Shown here in pieces: positions 18,883 to 30,592 of a stretch of DNA of 64,000 bases. How positions within the stretch are numbered: position 1 is the first letter of the stretch; every line of letters starts with the position of its first letter. Position numbers and translations under genes: made by a program. The stretch spans positions 770,001 through 834,000 of the forward strand of contig JACVTC010000052.1 in assembly GCA_016946835.1 (NCBI GenBank), read 5' to 3'. Under the pieces are notes generated by a model. It saw only the letters and a list, made by a program, of their open reading frames with translations, did not search any database and was not told the DNA's origin. The stretch is from Neocallimastix lanati (nom. inval.). Its lineage: Eukaryota; Neocallimastigomycota; Neocallimastigomycetes; Neocallimastigales; Neocallimastigaceae.

Positions 18883-20815
18883 ATCCAACTTAAATAAAAA
18901 AGACTCTTTCTCAATAGAACCGCAACATGATAATGATAATAAGCTACATCCTATTGCTTATTTTTCTCGTAGTCTTAACAATGCCGAAATAAACTATTCG
19001 ATTACCGATAAGGAACTTTTATCAATTAAAGAAGCTTTCTCATCATGGCGTCACCTTTTGTTAGGAGCTAAATTCAAGATTAAAGTTTTTACTGACCATA
19101 GAAATCTTCTTTATACCCTTGGAGGGAAGATAAGTAATCAACGTCAACATCGTTGGCATCTATTCTTCCAAGAATACGATTTTGAACTTATTTATCGCCA
19201 AGGTAAAAAGAATGGCAAACCCGATTCGTTATCCAGAAGACCAGACTACCAAAAGGAAGATATAGAGGATAAACCTGAGTTCATCTTAGATAGTAAGAAT
19301 ATTGGTGAAATCCCCTGTTTAATTAGCATAACTAACGATCTTCTCAATAATATTAAAATAAACTTAAAAAATGATAAGGTTGCTGAGGATCTTCGTATAT
19401 ATTTTTCTGAAAATAATGTCTCTCAAGGTTTCCCTTATAAACCATTCCGCAAAATGAATAAATTTAAATTAGAAAATGATTTAATATTCTACAACAATCT
19501 TATTTACATACCAGATCAACTTTGTTTAGATATTTTAACTCGTTATCATGAGAAACCTGCTGCGGGTCATCTTGGTGTCAAAAGAACTTTGGAGTTAATC
19601 TCAAGAAACTTTTGGTGGCCCAAGATGGAAGATGATGTTAAGAATTTTGTAAAGTCGTGTGAAACATGTACGAGAAACAAAAAATCTAGGCACCGTAAAT
19701 TTGGGTTACTTCAACCGCTTGACGTTCCAGAAAGACCTTGGAAATCAATCGAAATTGATTTCTTATGTGGTCTTCCACCATCCAAAGGTAATACGGTGAT
19801 TATGGTTGTAGTTGATAGATTTTCAAAAATGATACACCTTATTCCCTTCAAAGATATTCCAAATTCCGTACAAACAGCTAAAGCTTTTATCAATAATATC
19901 TATAAACTCCATGGTCTACCCTATGATATTATTACGGATAGAGGTTCACAGTTTACGAGTGAACTTTGGCAAGAATTTCTATTCTTATTAAATATTAAAT
20001 CGAAAATAGCTACCACTGACCACCATGAAACCGTAGGTCAAGTTGAACGATGCAATTCTTACATCGAACAATACCTTCGCTGCTTCTCAAGATCTTTCTA
20101 TCATGATGATTGGGTTGATTTTCTTCCACTTGCTGAATTTGCTTATAACAACTCCATTCATCCATCCACTAACGAAACTCCCTTTTTTATCAACTATGGA
20201 TTTCATCCTTACATGGATGAATATACACTACTCCCTACTTGTAACATTAATTATAAAATGGTTCAAAAAGTTTATGAAAGTTTTAACCATGTTAAAGAAG
20301 TTCTTCTCCGATCCCAAGAGCTATATAAACGCTCTGCTGATAGAAAAAGAATTACCGCTCCCTCTTACAACATTGACGACTTGGTATGGATACAAACTCC
20401 ACCTTCGTTAAATATTGAATCAAGCTCAAAACTAGCTCCATGCAAATATGGTCCATACAAAGTAACCAATATTTTACATAATAATAATTATGAAATTGAA
20501 CTTAAAAATTCACCCTTTCCTAAGCATCATAACGTTTTCCACGTCTCTGAACTCGAACCATTCACACCAGTACCTGAAAAGTTTAGAAAACGTTATAAAG
20601 ATCCTGAGTTTATTAAGGATATTATTGAAATTGCGGGTTTTAGAACTAACTATAAGAAAAACAATACAAATATAAAATCCGTTATAAATATCGTTCCTCC
20701 TATAATTGGGTACCTTCTTCTGAAGTTGAGGATAATCAAAGAAACCAAAATATTTTTATTAAATACATCAATAATAATAGGAAACCAGTCTCGATCTCAT
20801 ATAGTTTTTAATTAA
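18875..20815 (+). pseudogene. Element E RNase H remnant and integrase
   Basis: 646 codons. RNase H starts in the middle (KLHPIAYFSRSLNN, TDKELLSIKEAF, FTDHRNLLY, GKPDSLSRRPDY), so the TDAS block with its first catalytic Asp is gone along with all of protease and RT. Integrase is complete: zinc domain His225, His232, Cys262, Cys265; catalytic Asp295, Asp355 and Glu391 with the standard 35-residue D-to-E spacing; GPYKV and NVFHVSELEPF near the C-terminus. After about residue 600 the frame is lost. Shifting one base near 20677 gives a chromodomain-like SSYNWVPSSEVED segment. The element cannot encode its own polymerase. Confidence 0.85.
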
Positions 20816-21023
20816 AAAAAAAAAAAAAAAAAAAAAAATTTCTTTTAGAAATATATATTCAACACAATTTATTTTTCCAACTAGTTTAAAATTCACATGG
20901 CCAATTGAACATTTATGTTCAAGTGAATTTCAAATATTTCTTGAGTATTCTTTTGAATACACTAATATCAAAAATATTAGTATTCCTGAATTCGCCTGGA
21001 ATGCGAATTCTTGGAAAGAGCGT

Positions 21024-21655
21024 TGTCAAGGATTTGATACAAATTAATTTATATTCAATACTATAAAAATAATAATTTAATTAAAAATATAATTTGTACT
21101 CCTTAAATCTTTGTACCGTTCATAACCTAATTAATATTGTATTACATATTAATTAATATTATCCCTTTTATACATTATTGAATCCCAAATATATTAATTG
21201 ATTAATATTGTATTACATATTAATTAATATTATCCCTTTTTTTATTAATTAATATAGTTGAATATAATTTATAAAAATCTTTTTTATTAATTATATTATT
21301 TTATATATTTTTATTATCTTATATTGTTTTGTTACTTTATATATTAAAATTATATTTTATATTGTTATCTTTAAATTAGTATTTATTAAAATATATTATT
21401 AAATATTTTATATTGTTTTTCAAAAATATAAAAGAACGAAAAAATATTCTTTTTTAAATCTTTGTAAGATTATTATTTACAAATAATCTGATAACTTTAT
21501 AATAAAACATATTAAATAAAATATAGTTAATTAAAAGTTTAATAATAAAATAATATCTTTATAATTTGAATAAATAAATTTATAAAATAAAATCCGGGTA
21601 TTAGATTAAAGGCTTCCAACCAAGTTTACCCTTTAATCTAAGTCATAACTTAACA
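21024..21655 (+). mobile_element. LTR downstream of element E (copy E1)
   Basis: It starts TGTCAAGGATTTGATAC directly after a purine-rich GGAAAGAGCG tract, the position expected for a 3' LTR, and ends CATAACTTAACA. Near the end TTAGATTAAAGG pairs with CCTTTAATCTAA (21601-21640), matching the U5-end hairpin of the other families. A TATA-like AAAATATAAAAGAACG lies near 21424. A second copy with the same first 45 bases starts at 43950. Confidence 0.7.
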
Positions 21656-22489
21656 TACAACTTAACGACTAATTCATTAAATTGAGAAAATAGAAAATAA
21701 AATAAAATAGATTTTTTACCTATAGAGTTTATTATAAAATTAATTATAATAATAACACGAGAAGCAAAAGAAGAATTATTTGTATAAATTTGATTTTAAA
21801 ATATGTTTTTTGAATAAAATATTTTATTAATTTATTAAAGTTAAAAATATAAAATTGTTATTATTATAACTATGTTTTTATAATAATAACTCTTGATTTC
21901 TCAAAGAGAACTCAAGAGCCTTATTTATAATTTTTTATGAAAATAAGGTTAAATAAGAAAGGGTTTTCTAATCTTAACAAATCTCTTATCTAGGAAAAGA
22001 TTAGATAGAAAAACCTAGATAAGTTTTCGATCGATATTCTATCCATATCGATCATCGCATTAATTAAGTAAAACCGATTACTTCTAAAAGTAATTGGGAA
22101 AAATCTTAATTAACCGATTTTTCAATCTAATCTAATGATCGAAAATAAAAGAATAAAATAATAAAAGATATTTCGATCATATAATTTATCCTTATATAAA
22201 AAATATAAAATTAAATAGTTAATAAAATACAGAATACATTATAAAATACAGAATTCATTATAAAATACAGAATTCATTATAAAATACAGAATACATTAGT
22301 TACAGTAGAGAAATTAATATATTGTAAATATATTATTTAAAATTAATTAAATAAATTTTGTTAAATTAATGAATATTTAAAAATAAATTTAATGAATAAA
22401 TATTATATGTAATTAAATAAAGTTATAGTTATAATAACTTAACTAAGAAAATATAATTATTTGTTAGCAAATAATTATAGATTCTTACA
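21656..22489 (-). mobile_element. C-family LTR, copy C5, truncated
   Basis: It matches C3 closely from ACAACTTAACGACTAATTC to GATTCTTACA but lacks the first 40-odd bases with the U5 hairpin, where it meets LTR E1. It has the inverted promoter array and ATACAGAAT-type repeats (22220-22300) like C3. Confidence 0.85.
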
Positions 22490-22492
22490 TGT

Positions 22493-23511
22493 TGGTAAAA
22501 AATGAATTAATAACCTTTATTTTATTATTAATAATTCTTTACTAAATTGTACTTTCCTATATTCTTGATAACCTAAACCTAATAATAAAATTTAATTTAT
22601 TTTGATATAAATTAATTTTAACTTGTAAATAATGTTAAATCAATTTTAATTAATTACTTTATTGTTATATTATTAAATATATGTATATATTAAAATACAA
22701 TTGTAAATATTAAAATTATACTTTTAAGGTACTATAAATTATTAAAATTATTAATTAAATATTATTATAAAATTTATTATAAATTATTAATATTATAAAA
22801 TTATTAAAACTATTAAATATTATTATAAAAATTTATATATTATAAATATTAAATATTATTATAAAATTTATAAAATTATTAATTAAATTTATTATTAAAA
22901 ATTATTATTAAAAATTATTATTAAAAATTATTATTAAAAATTATTATTAAAAATTATTATTAAAAATTATTATTAAAAATTATTATTAAAAATTATTAAT
23001 TATTATAAAAATTTATTATTTAAATATTATCAAATTTATTAATTAAATATTATAAAAATTTTTTTTATTTTTGAAAATAATTACAAATATTATTTAAAAT
23101 AATTAAAGATTATTAAATTTATTATATTAATCTTTAAAAACAATTTATTTAACTTAAAAATATCAAAGAAAATAGTAAAAACTATTTTCTATATATTTAT
23201 TTTATAATTATTTTTAATTAAATTATATTTAAATATTATTATTATATTTATAAAAATTAAAACAAAAATGAATTATTGATATAAAATTAATTCAATAATT
23301 CTATAAAATTATTTAAATTATAAACAATTAATTATAGTTAAATTTACAAAAAAATATAAATATTACAACAAATTCTTAAAATAAAAATATGTAATAAAAA
23401 AAAATATTTAATATTAATAAATAATAAATAATTTTAAAAAAAAATTTTTTATTGAAACTATTAAATCAAACCCCCCTGCTTGATTTAATTAGTCCAACCC
23501 TGAGTCTACCA
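22493..23511 (+). mobile_element. F-family LTR, copy F2
   Basis: It starts TGGTAAAAAATGAATTAATAACC and ends CCCTGAGTCTACCA. It carries TACTTTCCTATATTCTTG near 22548 and closely matches the LTR of element F at 36661. The opening folds back (TAAAGAAT-like with ATTCTTTACT). The interior is expanded by the AAAAATTATTATT array. Confidence 0.8.
22887..22995. repeat. 13-bp AAAAATTATTATT tandem array
   Basis: About eight near-perfect units inside LTR F2. The array is absent from the shorter F3 copy. Confidence 0.9.
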
Positions 23512-24117
23512 TTGTGATACGGTACCACCATAAATAAGGTTAGAAATTATTTGATGAGATCTTATTGGTTAATAATAAATTAATAATATTATATATAGTT
23601 AGTAAATAATAATAGTTTAAAGAATGGTTCTTTTATTAATATTAATTTAGTTTTATTAATAATTTAACCTATAAACATGTTTATTAGTATAGTTTAGTGT
23701 AGTTTTATATTTAGTTTACATTAATAACATAAGAGATTTTAGTAATTAATTATATTTTAACTAGTTAACAAATATTTATATTGATGATATATTTTTATTG
23801 ATGAATGTGTAACGAATACTAAAATGATTTATACCTAATATTCTTAATCTACAAAAATTAAATTTTGTAGAAGTGAATAAAAGGATAAATACTGAATAAA
23901 ATTGATTTAAGAATTTTAAAAAAAAAATAAATATGTTTTATTATTAAACACAAAAATGTTTTATTAAAAAAAATTTATTTTTATTTTAATATTAATCTTT
24001 ATTTATTTAATAATTAATTTTGTTTAAATTAATAAAATAATTGTTAAAACTAATAAAATAATAAAATGAAATATTTATTATTTATACTAATTTATTTTAA
24101 ATTTTAATAATAAAATT

Positions 24118-24425
24118 GATTATTAATAACTAATAAAATATATAATAATTTATCAAAATAATTAATAATCATAAAAAAAATTGATTATTAAAAACTAATA
24201 AAATATCTATAATAATTTATTAAATAATTAATAATCATACTTTTTGATTATTAAAACTAATAAAATATCTATAATAATTTTATTAAATAATTAATAATCA
24301 TACTTTTTGATTATTAAAACTAATAAAATATCTATAATAATTTTATTAAATAATTAATAATCATACTTTTTGATTATTAAAACTAATAAAATATTTATAA
24401 TAATTTTATTAAATAATTAATAATA
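24118..24425. repeat. 63-bp tandem repeat
   Basis: TTTTTGATTATTAAAACTAA recurs at 24241, 24304 and 24367, exactly 63 bp apart, with two more diverged units to the left. It lies in the left terminal region of the element D insertion. Confidence 0.92.
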
Positions 24426-24981
24426 AAGAATAATTTATAAAAAATATTTACATGTTTTTATATTTTTCTTTGATTTTAAACTATTTACATTAAAAATAAT
24501 AAAATTAATAAAAGAGAAATAAAGAATAATTTATTATTAAATTAAACAATATTTACAATTAAAATGTTAATAAAGATGAGTTTTAAAATGTTATTTTAAT
24601 TACAATTTGTTTATAAAAGTTGAGTTATAAAATAAATAAAATAATCATTATTTTAAATAAAAGTAACTTAAAAATTATTTAACTATTTAATTTTAATTTT
24701 GCGTTGTTTATAAGTTTGTTTATTTGTTGTTTATAATTTATTAAATTTGTTTATTATTTTGTTTATTTGTAGTTTTAGAAAAATATTATTTATTAATTTA
24801 TTTTAGTTTTTAATTAAAATTATTAATGATTAATTAATTTATTATTATTTTATTTTAATTATTTTTATTTAATTAATTTTTCTTAAATATGGATTTAATT
24901 TTTGGGTTAAGTTAGACAAGAATTTGTTCTTTATTATTTATTTTATTTTAATAATTTTGTTATTTATCAATTTCTCGGCCC

Positions 24982-27900
24982 TTAAGAGTCAACTTCGTCC
25001 CTTGAAGTTGTATCATTTTCTTGTAGTACATAAGGGAAAACATTTTTTATATGAACATTTCTTTCAAGGAGTTTACCAGTTTGTGGATCTTCAAGAACTA
25101 AAATATTGAATTTTTGTTTATTAACTACTTTGAATGGTCCATAAAAGTAAGGATCTAATTTACTTCTCCCTATTAGTCTAATCATTACATAATCTCCTGG
25201 TTTATAGGTTTTTCTTAATGCTTTATTAAATCCAATTCTCTGTTCCCAGTATTTGTTTGCATGGTCTGAGTATTCAGTGGCTTGTTGTACCCATTTTTGA
25301 TGTCTTAAAAATCTTCGAAAAATATATTCTTCTTCTGTTTCATTAGAATCTTTGTATATATCAGGGAACATAACTTCAAGTGGCCAAGTATCTTTTCTTC
25401 CATATAGTAACTCAAAGCTACTAAACTTAGTTTTTGAATTCTTTGTAGTTCTTAATGCCCATAATGCGGATGGAAGACATTCATCCCATTCTTGTTCCTT
25501 GTTTATTAAAAGGCGTAAAATTTTTCCAATTTCTCGGTTCCTATTTTCTATCATCCCATTAGATTCAGGGTGATGAGGTGAAACATAATGTATCCAAGTT
25601 CCGTATAAGTCAATCATCATTTTAGTTATGTCAGAAATAAAAGAACTTCCATTATCAGTTATTATAATTTCTGGCGGTCCATGTCTAGATATCACATCAG
25701 TTAAGAATTTTATTACTTCTTCAGATTTTTGGTTTGGTATTGCCTTTGCTTCGACCCACTTAGTAAAGCAGTCAACTAGGGTAATTATGTAGTTATTACC
25801 GTTTTTAGTAGTTGGTAAAGGTCCTATTATATCTAAACCAACTCTTGTGAATGGGGCTTCTAAAGGAGTTATATTATTTTCGGTACTTTTCGGAAATGGA
25901 CGAGGTCTACATAGTTGACAACGTGGACAACTTTTAACCCACATTCTAACATCGTTCCAAATTCCAGGCCAATAATAAGAATTAAGTATTCTGTTGGTAG
26001 TCTTTTCAGCTCCTTCGTGACCGACTTGATGGGCACGATTAATTATATCTTTTTTATCAGCATCTTTCTGAATTACTTTTAAATAGAGATCATTCTTCTT
26101 GTAGTATAATACATTATCGACAATTTGATAATTTTTTGTAAAGTATTTTGTAATACCTTCTGGAAGATCGAGATCTTTTGGATTAAAGTCGGCAAGTATG
26201 GCATTGATACAATTTATAATAGAGTTAGAATCTTTTGATGGTAGTCTTGATAGAGCATCCGCAAAAACATTTCTTTTTCCTTTTTCATATACCAAGTTAA
26301 TTCTGTACTTATTGAATTCTTCTATCCAACGAGCATGTCTATTATTATTGGGAATACTTCTCTTGAATAAACCTAATAATGGCTTATGGTCAGTAATAAG
26401 TTTTATTGGTTTCTTGTTACTTATTATGTATGGTCTGAATTTCTTTATACTATGAATTATGGCGAGGCCTTCTAGATCTGTAACAGAATAATTTTTCTCA
26501 GCAGGTGACAAGGTTCTACTTATGCAACAAATTGGATGTTCTAATTTGTCTTCCTCCATTTGTAAGAGAACACCACCGATACCTTTGGTTGATGCATCAG
26601 ATCTTATTATAAATTCATTATCGAAATCTAGATAAGAAAGTATAGGATCTGAAAGTAAGTATTGCTTAATTTCTTCAAAAGCTTCGGTACATTTATCAGT
26701 CCAATTGTATGGTTGATTCTTTTTTAAAAGTTTAAATAAAGGATCAGCTATGATAGAAAAATTTTGAATAAATTTTCGATAGTAGCTGGCTAAACCTAGG
26801 AAAGAACGTAATTCATTAATGTCTCTTGGGTTGTCCCATAAAGCTATCTTTTGAACTTTTGAAGGAATGGTTTTTAGTCCGTTAGGAGTAAGTACGTGTC
26901 CCAGAACTTCAACTTCGGTTTTAAAGAATTTACACTTTTGTAAATTGAGAGAGAGATTATATTTTTCAAATATTTTAAATACTTCGGTTAGATGTTGTAA
27001 ATGTTCTTCTAATGATTTGAAATAGATTACAATATCATCAATGTAAACGAATAAGCAGTTTCCAATTAAGGGTAAAAGTATCCTGTTCATTTCCCGTTGA
27101 AATGTAGCAGGGGCATTAGTGAGTCCGAATGGCATGACCTTGAAATTGTAATTACCAAATTTTGTGGTGAAGGAAGTTTTCTCAATGTCAGTGGGGTTCA
27201 TTGGTATCTGATGGTACCCCGAGTTTAAATCTAAGGCTGAAAATATTTTGGCCCCTTTTACGGAAGAAACGAGTTCATCGATAAAGGGTAAGGCGTATGA
27301 ATCTTTAATAGTAATTTCATTCAACCTTCGATAATCAATACACATGCGGTATTTACCATTTTTCTTTTGAACAAGTAAAACAGGAAACGACCACGGAGAG
27401 TGGGAAGGTATAATTAGATCTTTTTCTAATAGTGAAATTATTTCTTGTTTTAATATGTCAGAATGTTCCTTAGATAATTTGTATGGTTTGAGTTTGATAG
27501 GAACATCTGTAGTAGTGACAATGGAGTGTGGCTCTAATTTAGCAGTAGTTAACTGAGTTAAAGAAGTTGCCATGCATGATTTGTATTTTAGAAGTAGCTC
27601 TCTAAGTTGTTCTTTAATTTCAATTGGTACGGATTCGATTATATTTTCCAATGTTTCTAGGAATTCTTGTTTTTCACTCTTGTCTATTACTATTGCATTG
27701 CAGATAGGAGTGTTTAAGGTATTATTATTATTATATATTTCTGAAATTCTTTTTAATCCTTTTTTTGTTTTTTGGTATAGGCAGTCATCATCAGGATCTA
27801 TGTAAAGTCTGTATTTCTTTTGTATACCTCTTCCTAATATAATATTAAAGAATGGGTTTGTATAATCTATTATGTAGAATTTTTCATTCACAGATAAATT

Positions 27901-28776
27901 ATTATTAATAGTTATTTTCAAATTTATATAAGAGTTAGTATGGAGTATTGTACCATTGGCAATTGTAATAGTTTCAGAAAAGTCGCAATGATTAATAGTT
28001 ACATTTTCTAATTCTTTTAGAGAATTTTTTGTTATAATATTAATGTTTGCACCAGTATCAAAAAGTATCTTAACCATTTTATTTCCAATTTTTCCGCACA
28101 AAATAGGAATATTTAAATTTTGAATGGAATAAAGTATTTTCTCAACTCGTGGTTTACAACCTTGTTCTAGATCTTTTCTTATAGATGGACTAGCTGATAA
28201 TAATTGTGTTAGGCTTATTTTAGGATATAAATTATTGGCTTCTTCTAGAATATTGAATTTATTTTCAGGTTTTAACATTTGTATTTCGGTCATGTTTCGC
28301 TTATCTTTTGTTTTAACTTTTTCTGGTATAGTATTTGAATTATTATCTTGATAATTATTTTCATTAGGAGTATTGGGTTGGGGTTTGTCAAAATTGGTTG
28401 CACGAACACTTTCACTATTATTATTAGATTCTTCATGCGTAATATTATTATTAGATAAATCCATGTCTTCTATATCATTTGTAATTTCTCTTCTTCTTTT
28501 ATCTCTAATGGCTTTCTTCTGTTGTTTAACAGCTTTTATATTTGGTTGATTTAGAATGGAAGGTTTTACTATAGATTTATTACTTGGTGATATTTTATTT
28601 TTATCCAATGCATTCCTACTTAGCGATTTTCTCTTTTGGGCTGCATTAATCATATAATTATTGTTTCCTTCATATTCTATAGTATTTTCTTGATCATAGT
28701 TGTTTGTTGCAATTTTATTTATCTCGGGAGATTGCGTACTCCCGATAACTAATTTAAATGGTTTAATTCTGGACAT
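24982..28776 (-). CDS. pol: Element D Pol: protease, reverse transcriptase, RNase H, integrase
   Basis: An intact 1264-residue Ty3/gypsy Pol. A hydrophilic leader (1-200) precedes protease with Asp240-Thr-Gly and ILGRGI. Reverse transcriptase spans about 440-670: IDYRRLN, Asp516 in SALDLNSGYHQ, MPFGLTNAPATFQ and YIDD with Asp580/Asp581. RNase H has SDAST (Asp727) and FADALSRLP. The integrase zinc domain is His916, His920, Cys950, Cys953; the core is Asp982, Asp1041 and Glu1077 with 35 residues between the last two. FYGPFKVV is the GPY/F block. It ends shortly after NVHIKNVFPYV with no chromodomain. It overlaps gag by 28 nt in the -1 frame and is most likely made as Gag-Pol by frameshifting at 28752-28758, so its own ATG at 28776 may not be used. 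Every expected catalytic residue is present. Confidence 0.95.
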   Translation of the reverse strand: MSRIKPFKLVIGSTQSPEINKIATNNYDQENTIEYEGNNNYMINAAQKRKSLSRNALDKNKISPSNKSIVKPSILNQPNIKAVKQQKKAIRDKRRREITNDIEDMDLSNNNITHEESNNNSESVRATNFDKPQPNTPNENNYQDNNSNTIPEKVKTKDKRNMTEIQMLKPENKFNILEEANNLYPKISLTQLLSASPSIRKDLEQGCKPRVEKILYSIQNLNIPILCGKIGNKMVKILFDTGANINIITKNSLKELENVTINHCDFSETITIANGTILHTNSYINLKITINNNLSVNEKFYIIDYTNPFFNIILGRGIQKKYRLYIDPDDDCLYQKTKKGLKRISEIYNNNNTLNTPICNAIVIDKSEKQEFLETLENIIESVPIEIKEQLRELLLKYKSCMATSLTQLTTAKLEPHSIVTTTDVPIKLKPYKLSKEHSDILKQEIISLLEKDLIIPSHSPWSFPVLLVQKKNGKYRMCIDYRRLNEITIKDSYALPFIDELVSSVKGAKIFSALDLNSGYHQIPMNPTDIEKTSFTTKFGNYNFKVMPFGLTNAPATFQREMNRILLPLIGNCLFVYIDDIVIYFKSLEEHLQHLTEVFKIFEKYNLSLNLQKCKFFKTEVEVLGHVLTPNGLKTIPSKVQKIALWDNPRDINELRSFLGLASYYRKFIQNFSIIADPLFKLLKKNQPYNWTDKCTEAFEEIKQYLLSDPILSYLDFDNEFIIRSDASTKGIGGVLLQMEEDKLEHPICCISRTLSPAEKNYSVTDLEGLAIIHSIKKFRPYIISNKKPIKLITDHKPLLGLFKRSIPNNNRHARWIEEFNKYRINLVYEKGKRNVFADALSRLPSKDSNSIINCINAILADFNPKDLDLPEGITKYFTKNYQIVDNVLYYKKNDLYLKVIQKDADKKDIINRAHQVGHEGAEKTTNRILNSYYWPGIWNDVRMWVKSCPRCQLCRPRPFPKSTENNITPLEAPFTRVGLDIIGPLPTTKNGNNYIITLVDCFTKWVEAKAIPNQKSEEVIKFLTDVISRHGPPEIIITDNGSSFISDITKMMIDLYGTWIHYVSPHHPESNGMIENRNREIGKILRLLINKEQEWDECLPSALWALRTTKNSKTKFSSFELLYGRKDTWPLEVMFPDIYKDSNETEEEYIFRRFLRHQKWVQQATEYSDHANKYWEQRIGFNKALRKTYKPGDYVMIRLIGRSKLDPYFYGPFKVVNKQKFNILVLEDPQTGKLLERNVHIKNVFPYVLQENDTTSRDEVDS

Positions 28777-29675
28777 TCTTCAACAATGTGACCAATACGC
28801 TGACAATTTATGCATAGGTTGATTTTTAAATCGGATAATTTTTTTGTTATATCATCTAGTTCTTTATCAGTGAATTGAGAACCTTTTAAAGTTGCTCTTC
28901 TCTGTTCGACTCCTTTATTGAATTCTACAGGGTTGTAAAAATTTTTATTTGTAGTAAAATTGTTATAGTTATTGTTTCTAAATTTATTATTATAACTGAA
29001 ATTTTCATTAGTCCTAGTATTAGAGACAAAAGGGATTTTATTGTAATAATTAGTGTTAAAAGATCTAAAATTAGTATTTTTATTATTGTTATTATTAGTG
29101 TTATTTAGATTCTTCTTTACATTTGAGAATTGAGTTTTAGATTTTGGTTTATTATCTTCAAGAAGTTTAAGCATTTTTTCCTTTTTTGAAGTTATTTCCA
29201 TTGCATCACTTAATTTAGTAGGTTCTGATTCTAACAAATACTCATACATTTTAGACCAGTTTCTAAATGCATTTATGTAGTATGGAGTACTAATATAATC
29301 CTTTCCATCTAATTGTAATTGATTTAAGAGTTGTAAGAATTTTGTATCGAAGTCTGAAACTTTTTCACCTTTCTTAATGGTTAATGTTGATATTTCCAAA
29401 AATTTTACATTCTTTGGTGTACAAGGTTTAAATCTTTTCTTTAAGTTTTCTAAAATTATTTCATAAGAGTCAGCTTGTGCTTTATTTAAAGAATTTATAA
29501 CAATAGTTCTTGCTTTATCTGTAGTTACGGCAATTAAATATTCATTCTTTTCTTCGTTTTCAATTTTATATTTTCGACACCAATTTTCAAAGGCGAATTT
29601 CCATTCTTCATATTGGACTTTTTCTTCACCTAATATTGGTAATCTACTAAAAGTGATAGCTTTGGTAGTTTCCAT
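28749..29675 (-). CDS. gag: Element D Gag with CCHC zinc knuckle
   Basis: An intact 308-residue Gag. The capsid-like part is about residues 15-170 (YEEWKFAFENWCRKYKI, ILENLKKRFKP, FDTKFLQLLNQLQLDG, then YINAFRNWSKMYEYLL). An Asn-rich basic stretch follows (about 190-265), then a zinc knuckle CINCQRIGHIVEEC with Cys288, Cys291, His296 and Cys301. The start ATG follows a leader ending in a run of about 20 adenines on the coding strand. The last codons are CAT TTA AAT TAG, making a slippery T TTA AAT directly before the stop. It would build the virus-like particle and bind element RNA. Confidence 0.92.
   Translation of the reverse strand: METTKAITFSRLPILGEEKVQYEEWKFAFENWCRKYKIENEEKNEYLIAVTTDKARTIVINSLNKAQADSYEIILENLKKRFKPCTPKNVKFLEISTLTIKKGEKVSDFDTKFLQLLNQLQLDGKDYISTPYYINAFRNWSKMYEYLLESEPTKLSDAMEITSKKEKMLKLLEDNKPKSKTQFSNVKKNLNNTNNNNNKNTNFRSFNTNYYNKIPFVSNTRTNENFSYNNKFRNNNYNNFTTNKNFYNPVEFNKGVEQRRATLKGSQFTDKELDDITKKLSDLKINLCINCQRIGHIVEECPELNHLN
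28752..28758 (-). promoter_or_regulatory. -1 ribosomal frameshift site, U UUA AAU, abutting the gag stop
   Basis: On the minus strand the gag codons CAT TTA AAT TAG contain T TTA AAT. A -1 slip continues CCA TTT AAA TTA GTT ATC GGG, exactly the pol frame (PFKLVIG). The heptamer touches the stop codon, which should itself promote pausing. Confidence 0.75.
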
Positions 29676-29759
29676 TTTTTTTTTTTTTTTTTTTTTGAAT
29701 TATTATTATTAGTAGTAGTAATTCTTATTATTTTTAGTTTATCTTGGTTGATATCCCGT

Positions 29760-30079
29760 CCTTATAGTACGGTTTGTAGAATAATACGACGTTTGGTCCC
29801 ACTGATTATAGGAGTTTTACACTACGTCTACACCTAACGTAGATCTCTACTTATAATCAGCGCCTACTCCCCCGTATTGATTCTTATCCTACAGTCCGTT
29901 AGCTTTTACTGCAATAATACACTAGTATTAAGGGTAAGAGATTCCTACTATAAGTATCAATCAGTCAAGAGAACAGAAGCAGTTCCTCCAACTAAAAAAA
30001 ATACTTTTCTTTAATTGTTTTCCTTAATTTAAATTTTATGGTTTTCTAATTTTATTTTTTTTTATTATATATTTATTTA

Positions 30080-30114
<35 letters not shown>

Positions 30115-30450
30115 TATTTTATACAATAATATCCTAGAAAATATTAAAAAAATAAAAGGTTAAGTAGTATAATGGTATTTATAAATTTTTATTATTTGAA
30201 TATTTAAAGAAGAATAAAAAGTTAAATTACAAATATTTATTATTAATAATTCTCAAAAGAATATTAATTACGATTTTCCAATAATATAAGTAATAAGTAG
30301 GTAGTATACTCGTAGCCAGCTTGCCCACTTGCTCAGGCGTCATGCACTACTCGTACCAGTGATTCTCCTACACGTTTATACGTTTGTAGAATAGTTCAGA
30401 GCTTCCCAGCGCGCCGACTGTGAAAGAATAAACTAATCACGGAAACCACT
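29760..30450 (-). other. GC-richer leader of element D, in two blocks
   Basis: Between gag and the right-hand terminal region, two blocks (29760-29990 and 30300-30450) have markedly more G and C than anything nearby (words such as CCTACTCCCCCGTATTG and CCCAGCGCGCCGACTG), separated by A/T homopolymers. No coding frame is convincing. They occupy the 5' leader position, as in element A, and could hold packaging or primer-binding signals. A terminal LTR could begin at TGTGAAAG (30419) beside them. Confidence 0.45.
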
Positions 30451-30554
30451 TATTATTTTACTTATATTATTGCTTCTAAAGCAACAATATTCTTTTTTGA
30501 AAAATAAATAATAATTTTATAATAGAACTTCTTAAAGTTCTTCTGTTTTATTTT

Positions 30555-30592
<38 letters not shown>

